Positions 59,399 to 64,000 of a DNA stretch of 64,000 bases are shown in pieces (positions within the stretch are counted from its first letter, which is position 1; every line of letters begins with the position of its first letter). The translations under genes were made by a program, and so were the position numbers. The DNA is from Paraphysomonas bandaiensis. Taxonomy: Eukaryota; Chrysophyceae. The notes beneath the pieces are model-generated. The model made no database searches. It was not told the origin of the DNA and was given only the letters and a program-made list of their open reading frames with translations. Location of the stretch: NCBI GenBank assembly GCA_965644295.1, contig CBFFRP010000424.1, positions 62,001 to 126,000 on the forward strand, read 5' to 3'.

Positions 59399-62300
59399 AT
59401 GTATCAGTCCATCCGATCCACCCCTCAGAATAAGCGTAAGCGAGACACTATGGAGGCCTCAGGCTCAGATGTGAGTGTGTGTGTGGCTCTATTAAAACCA
59501 GTGGGTCGATTGACCTCTCCATCCCTCTCTTCTATCTCCTCATGCTCAGGAACTCTCTTTCCATCAGGAGATATTCTCATCTCTCATCAGGGAAGACAAT
59601 TATCGCTATTCAAAGAGGCGGTGTTCTGTGCTCGGCCTGTTGTCAGTGAGTTTGAAGTGCACACTGCACGGTTCACATCTCTATCCACACAAACTGTCTT
59701 CTATACAGATGATAGAGGGAACAGACACTTCATTGGGTGCACGGAGAGCGGGGCCGTTGTTTTTGTGTTAAGTGGGGAGGATGACAGGGTATCAGTTATT
59801 GAATATCAGTTGGCTTTGAGTGATAGCGACGAGAAAATTACAAGCATGACATGTATAGGTATGTGCAGACCAACTTATTGACGAAATAGTTGATAAATTT
59901 GACGCAGGATCTGTTTGTGTGCTCGGGTCATCACGAAGTGAGTTATATGTTGTCGGGCGTGACATTAGTAGTACTAGTGTGACGGCTGACGGAGGTGTTA
60001 CTACCCGAGTGTTCTCATATGTTCTGCGCCGCCCACGCAGCCTAATCTACGGTCTTGTGGAGTCTGGTGCACGTATGTTTGGTCTTGACTGGGGTGAAAG
60101 TGCTCCAGTTTCTATGGCGGGAGTAGTGCGTGTTCTACCCCTGTCTTTGCAGTCGGGAGGTGTCGGATATCTGGTGGCTGCAGGTGAGCGGGCCATGTGT
60201 TTGTGGAAGCTAGGGGAGGGTGTTTCAGGGGGTCTTGAAGAAGAAGGGGGTCATGAATTGCTGTGGGAGGTTGATTTACGTTCTGCCCTGGATGATGACA
60301 TGAGACGACAACTAGGTAACACTATCAGTAGCTTTACTGGGGCGGACAAGCGCGTACGCAGGCAGTTCACCCTTGTTGATGTGGCAGTGGTTTCTCCCGT
60401 TTCCCCCTGCCCCTCTTCATCAGATGACTCAGGCCGTGCAGGCTTAATACTTCTTTCTGTATCTGAAGGCGGCTCAGGCTCAGAAATGTGGATACACGGC
60501 GTTGACCTCATAGTTCCCACGGTTCCCCCAGATACCCCCCCCAGACCTGCAGAAGTGTGCAATATAAGATTACGCCGACGTGTGGCTGTGGGGCTTGACA
60601 CCACACATCGCCCCTCTCTGATACGTTGTGGGCATGATGGTGCATCAATGTACGTGACATGGATGGCGTCAACGTCATCGGGGTCTACTGTGCATGTCAT
60701 CGAAGTGTCAGATCTGCAACACTATTTGTCTGCACAGTCAGTTGGTGGCGACATGGAATCCCCTCGACAAGCGCAGCGCTCGCACCCCTCAACATCTATA
60801 GCTCTCTCTACCTCTAATACTGGGTCGGACGATTCGGCAGCATATTCACATTACTTGCTTTTACATGATACTGCTGCACCATCTACATCCTCTCAATTGA
60901 GTACCAGCAGCATGAGCGAAGGCGTAGGGAGCAATACAGGTATCCAGGCATCGTCTCTACTTTCAATATCTTCTGTCACTGCCAGCCGTGGAGCTTCCAG
61001 AGATATTACTCTCGTTTTGCGCGGTAATTTGCCCTTGTTATATTGATCAGTAATACTCATTTCTTTTGCTATAGATGGGTCTCTGATATCCTGTAAACCA
61101 CCAGTGGTCAGCGCGCACCACCTCTTTACCACATTGCCACAGGCTGTATCGCAGGCACCCCTAGATCCTGTGCAGATACTTCTAAGAGGCGCGGCTGGCA
61201 AGGTTAGTGCAAGTGATGATGTTAAGTTTACGCGTTGTAATATCATTGATTATAACGGGGATTCAGGCCACTGTTAAGGAATCATACTCCGCCTTGCTAG
61301 CTTCCAAGACTGGAGGTGGGAGTGGGCAATGCCATGGGGCTTTTTCGGACAATGATATGACTGTACTATCGTCATCTGCCTGCACAGCCAGTAGGCTCAT
61401 AGTGGACTCAGATGATTCTCATTCAGTCTCTTCGGCCCCCGCAAAATCCAGAGCTAGGCAGGACTCTAGTGTATTGGATCGGACTGCTGTCCTCCCCTCT
61501 GGGAGGAGTTTGCACGAGAGACTGGAACGCCACACGCGTTTACTTGAAATCATGCAACAGATACTACTCTCTGCCCCAGGAGAGGAAGGCAACGAGGCCA
61601 GTGGAGGAGACAGAATTATGCCTGCAGGGGTAGTCGAGAATCACAACTTACTGCTGGGAGCCGTGGTACTCTGTTCCCAGCTTCAGGAAATGCAGAGACA
61701 GGGTTCAAGTGATGTATCAGCCGACGGGACAAGTGATGTGGCCAGGCAGAATCTAATGAAAGCGGGAGAAACGGTCCTACTTGATGCTGTGCGGGAGGGA
61801 ATGCGGGCGGAGGTAGAGGAGCGAGTACGTAGTGGCCAGCGTGATCTTTTAAAGGAGGGATGGTCTTTAGGGGATGTATTTTTCACCCAGGTACTATTTT
61901 TGAACGGTTATATTGTCACCAATAGACTGTAACTCGTGTAACAGCCGTCTCGATTGTGCCAAGGCCTGTGCTCAATAGCGAAAGCTTTGCACGGGAAGTT
62001 TAAAGCCTTTTCACTCAGCACTGGAAGGCGGCCCCACAATACTCGAGGCATCGTCTCAGGACCAGCAGCACATGGGACTGGAGCGTCATCTTCACTCTCC
62101 TCATCCCAGCTCCTAACAGCGGCATACTGTCTTTGCTCTCTTCTCATGGGTGTAGTGCGCGCCCCTGTAGAGGCAGAAGGAGGTGAAGATGTGGAGGGGG
62201 ATATGGAGGACGATTGGAATGACGCCAGGCTTCTCTCTCTGGCACGTAGTTCTCATGTAAGTTCATACTGTTGCCTGTCATTGCCACAGATTACTTACAG

Positions 62301-63856
62301 CCTGTGCAGACGCGCCGTGCAGTTCTTTTGGTGTTGGAAGTACTGCGATACTCTTGTGAGGATTGTCGTGAGCGCGGTACTGTGGAGGTCGGCGATATTA
62401 TTAGGAGGAAGTGGGAGGGAAAGCGCGTATACGATCTGTGTTATGCGCTTTTAATGGTGCGTGACATTTGGCTCTTCATGTTGTTGTCATAACTAAAGCT
62501 TTTGTCCGTACTATGTAGAGCCATGAGTTAAGTATTGCAGTCGGATCTGTACAGAGTATAAGCAAAAGCGAATTGAATTCTCTCGAGGACTTTCATTTGG
62601 CCAAGGTGCGTGGTACATGATTCATATTGAGTGGTTGACCTATGTGCCAGAATCGGGCTGGAGGTACTCTGGTTGCGTTCGGTCATGCAGAGGCCGTATT
62701 TTCACTGTCCGTGCGCTTCCAGTGGTTTGAGGGCATTGTTAAGTCTTCCCTAGACATGGACCCCATGTCGTTACGCCCTAAACTACAGCGTCTTCTCACT
62801 GAGATGGCCGATACAAGTGGAACTGTTGATCCTTTTCCCACTACCCTAGAGCTGGGCGAGTTCTGCTTAAATTGGCTTGAAGAACAGGGCAGGCTAGTAG
62901 AGTTGCTACGGGTAGGAAAGTACGCCCCAGTTCATATGGATAAATTTCTCAAGGTTAGTGTTTTGTTACTTCGCGTGATACGTCGTGTAAAGCTCGTTTA
63001 TGTAGACGAGACCTTACATCGGATGGCTTCGGGCTCTTGAGGAGAAGAAGTATGCTTTGGGTGCTGAAGCCACACTCGAACATTGCGCTGCTCCACAACC
63101 TGAAAAGCTAACTACTCCCTCTCTATCCACAAAAAAAACTCTGTTGAGTATAGGGAAGCTGTGTGCTTGGGCTGGTGTCATGGAGGCAAGTGACCAAATC
63201 ACTTGTGGAGAAAATGGGGGCCTCGAGACAATTGAGCGACTTGACACTGCACTTCTGCTTGTAAGGGCGGCTGAGTGTCTACGGAAAAGACTGGGTAGCA
63301 ATGACAGGTATGTACTAGGTATGCTACTTTTTGTACATTGACGTTATATATGAACAGGGTTGACAAGGGTTTTTCGGAGCCCAAATCTGCCGTATCATCA
63401 TTACTAGATGCAGTCGATACATCGGATGATGATTCGGTGGAGAATCTGGCTGACAGTGCCCTACCTATTGCCCTTAGACTTCTGTTAATATCCTTCTCAT
63501 CAGACAACGACCCGTCGCTGTCAAAACTCCTCCGGAGAATATGGCGGGCAGCGGTCTCTGCTGAAATGTCATTGTGGATAAGCGTTGCTGCAACCTCTAT
63601 CGAAAGTCGCCAGGAACTGCAAATGAGAAAAACTCTCGTCTACAGATTGCTTAGAGAGACTATCGCATATAGTGCGGAGACGGCGAAAATTGATACAGGT
63701 GGTTTGGAAGTTGAGAATCTGCCTGCAGTTGCGTGGTGCCTAAATAGCATACATGGTGACGAAGACATCGTTCCAGCTGATAAATTCGACGACACATTAA
63801 CAAGGAAGCAGATGATGGTAACGATTAGGAAGTGCGCAGGCATAGCTTGTCATTAG
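59399..63856 (+). CDS. NUP133: nucleoporin Nup133-like scaffold protein
   Basis: Ten exons (59399-59858, 59908-61023, 61075-61202, 61267-61890, 61945-62256, 62301-62456, 62519-62605, 62651-62953, 63006-63307, 63358-63856) give 1328 residues in phase. The first half is beta-rich and propeller-like, with FYTDDRG and VFSYVLRRPRSLIYGL; it has Ser/Gly-rich loops around 470-550. The second half is all-helical. The best marker is the C-terminal GWLRALEEKKYALGAEATL followed by KKTLLSIGKLCAWAG, the WLHxIxxxxYxxAxxTL and KKTLLxLxKLAAxA signature of Nup133, a Y-complex member of the nuclear pore. SLEDFHLAK and LVELLRVGKYAPVHMDKFLK fit its mid-C region. Somewhat longer than the usual 1150 residues. The helical part is more convincing than the N-terminus. 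Confidence 0.8.
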
Positions 63857-64000
63857 ATTTCCAGGTAACTTTGAGTTGGAAATAGAGTAGGATAATATGT
63901 CCACGAGTATGTGGCTAGTGCTGACACGAATTGCTGTCGGCACGACAATAATATTAAAACATCCCGGGATAGTAGCGTTGCGTTATCATGCTTGAATAAG
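63857..64000. other. 3' flank to window end
   Basis: Nothing recognised. Confidence 0.4.

Overview
The window is nuclear DNA from a protist-like eukaryote. Genes are split by short GT-AG introns (mostly 45-150 bp, though one exceeds 1 kb), the non-coding DNA is AT-rich, and there are no operons or bacterial signals. The gene set is compatible with a flagellated protist, perhaps of the SAR/stramenopile type: a full-size PDR-type ABCG pump, a plasma-membrane-type Ca2+ ATPase, a hybrid histidine kinase with a multi-pass membrane N-terminus, a Notum/pectin-acetylesterase-like hydrolase, a RAP-like helical-repeat organellar protein, an RIIa-domain microprotein and an EF-hand/IQ/WW protein. I cannot name the species. 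Gene models were built by hand: every multi-exon model given with exact exons keeps phase through all junctions, but none was tested against transcripts or databases.

Layout. 1-803 is the 3' end of a gene with one Sfi1-like motif. 804-9808 is repeat-rich: a degenerate transposon-like family split by a hAT-like MITE, a 28-bp minisatellite, one intronless Crinkler/RHS-like NTPase-nuclease gene, and a tandem duplication of that gene's 3' end, one copy of which carries a 102-bp MITE. From 9809 the genes are mostly divergent head-to-head pairs: a DUF6492-like glycosyltransferase with TRM5; a MYND protein with the EF-hand/IQ/WW/zinc-finger protein; the RIIa microprotein with an RS/NTF2-like protein; the histidine kinase with a beta-helix/MYND protein; the Notum-like hydrolase with the Ca2+ ATPase; a PAPS-transporter-like protein with a UDP-xylose-synthase-like protein; and the RAP repeat protein with NUP133. 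The ABCG gene at 41434 has no clear partner. Blocks at 20.3-22.4, 24.7-27.4, 32.4-34.1, 39.7-41.4 and 47.4-50.6 kb are gene-poor and hold repeats and decayed coding fragments.

Functional links. The transporter/UXS-like pair both point to Golgi-lumen glycan chemistry, but the UXS-like protein has lost two catalytic residues. The IQ/WW and RIIa proteins fit a ciliary or centrosomal cytoskeleton. TRM5 and the RAP protein both carry mitochondrial-presequence-like N-termini. The main structural points are seven divergent start-codon pairs with near-uniform 415-548 bp spacers, a motif shared by several of those spacers, a foldback-core repeat family, and MITE insertions with readable 8-bp target-site duplications, one with its empty site preserved in the same window.
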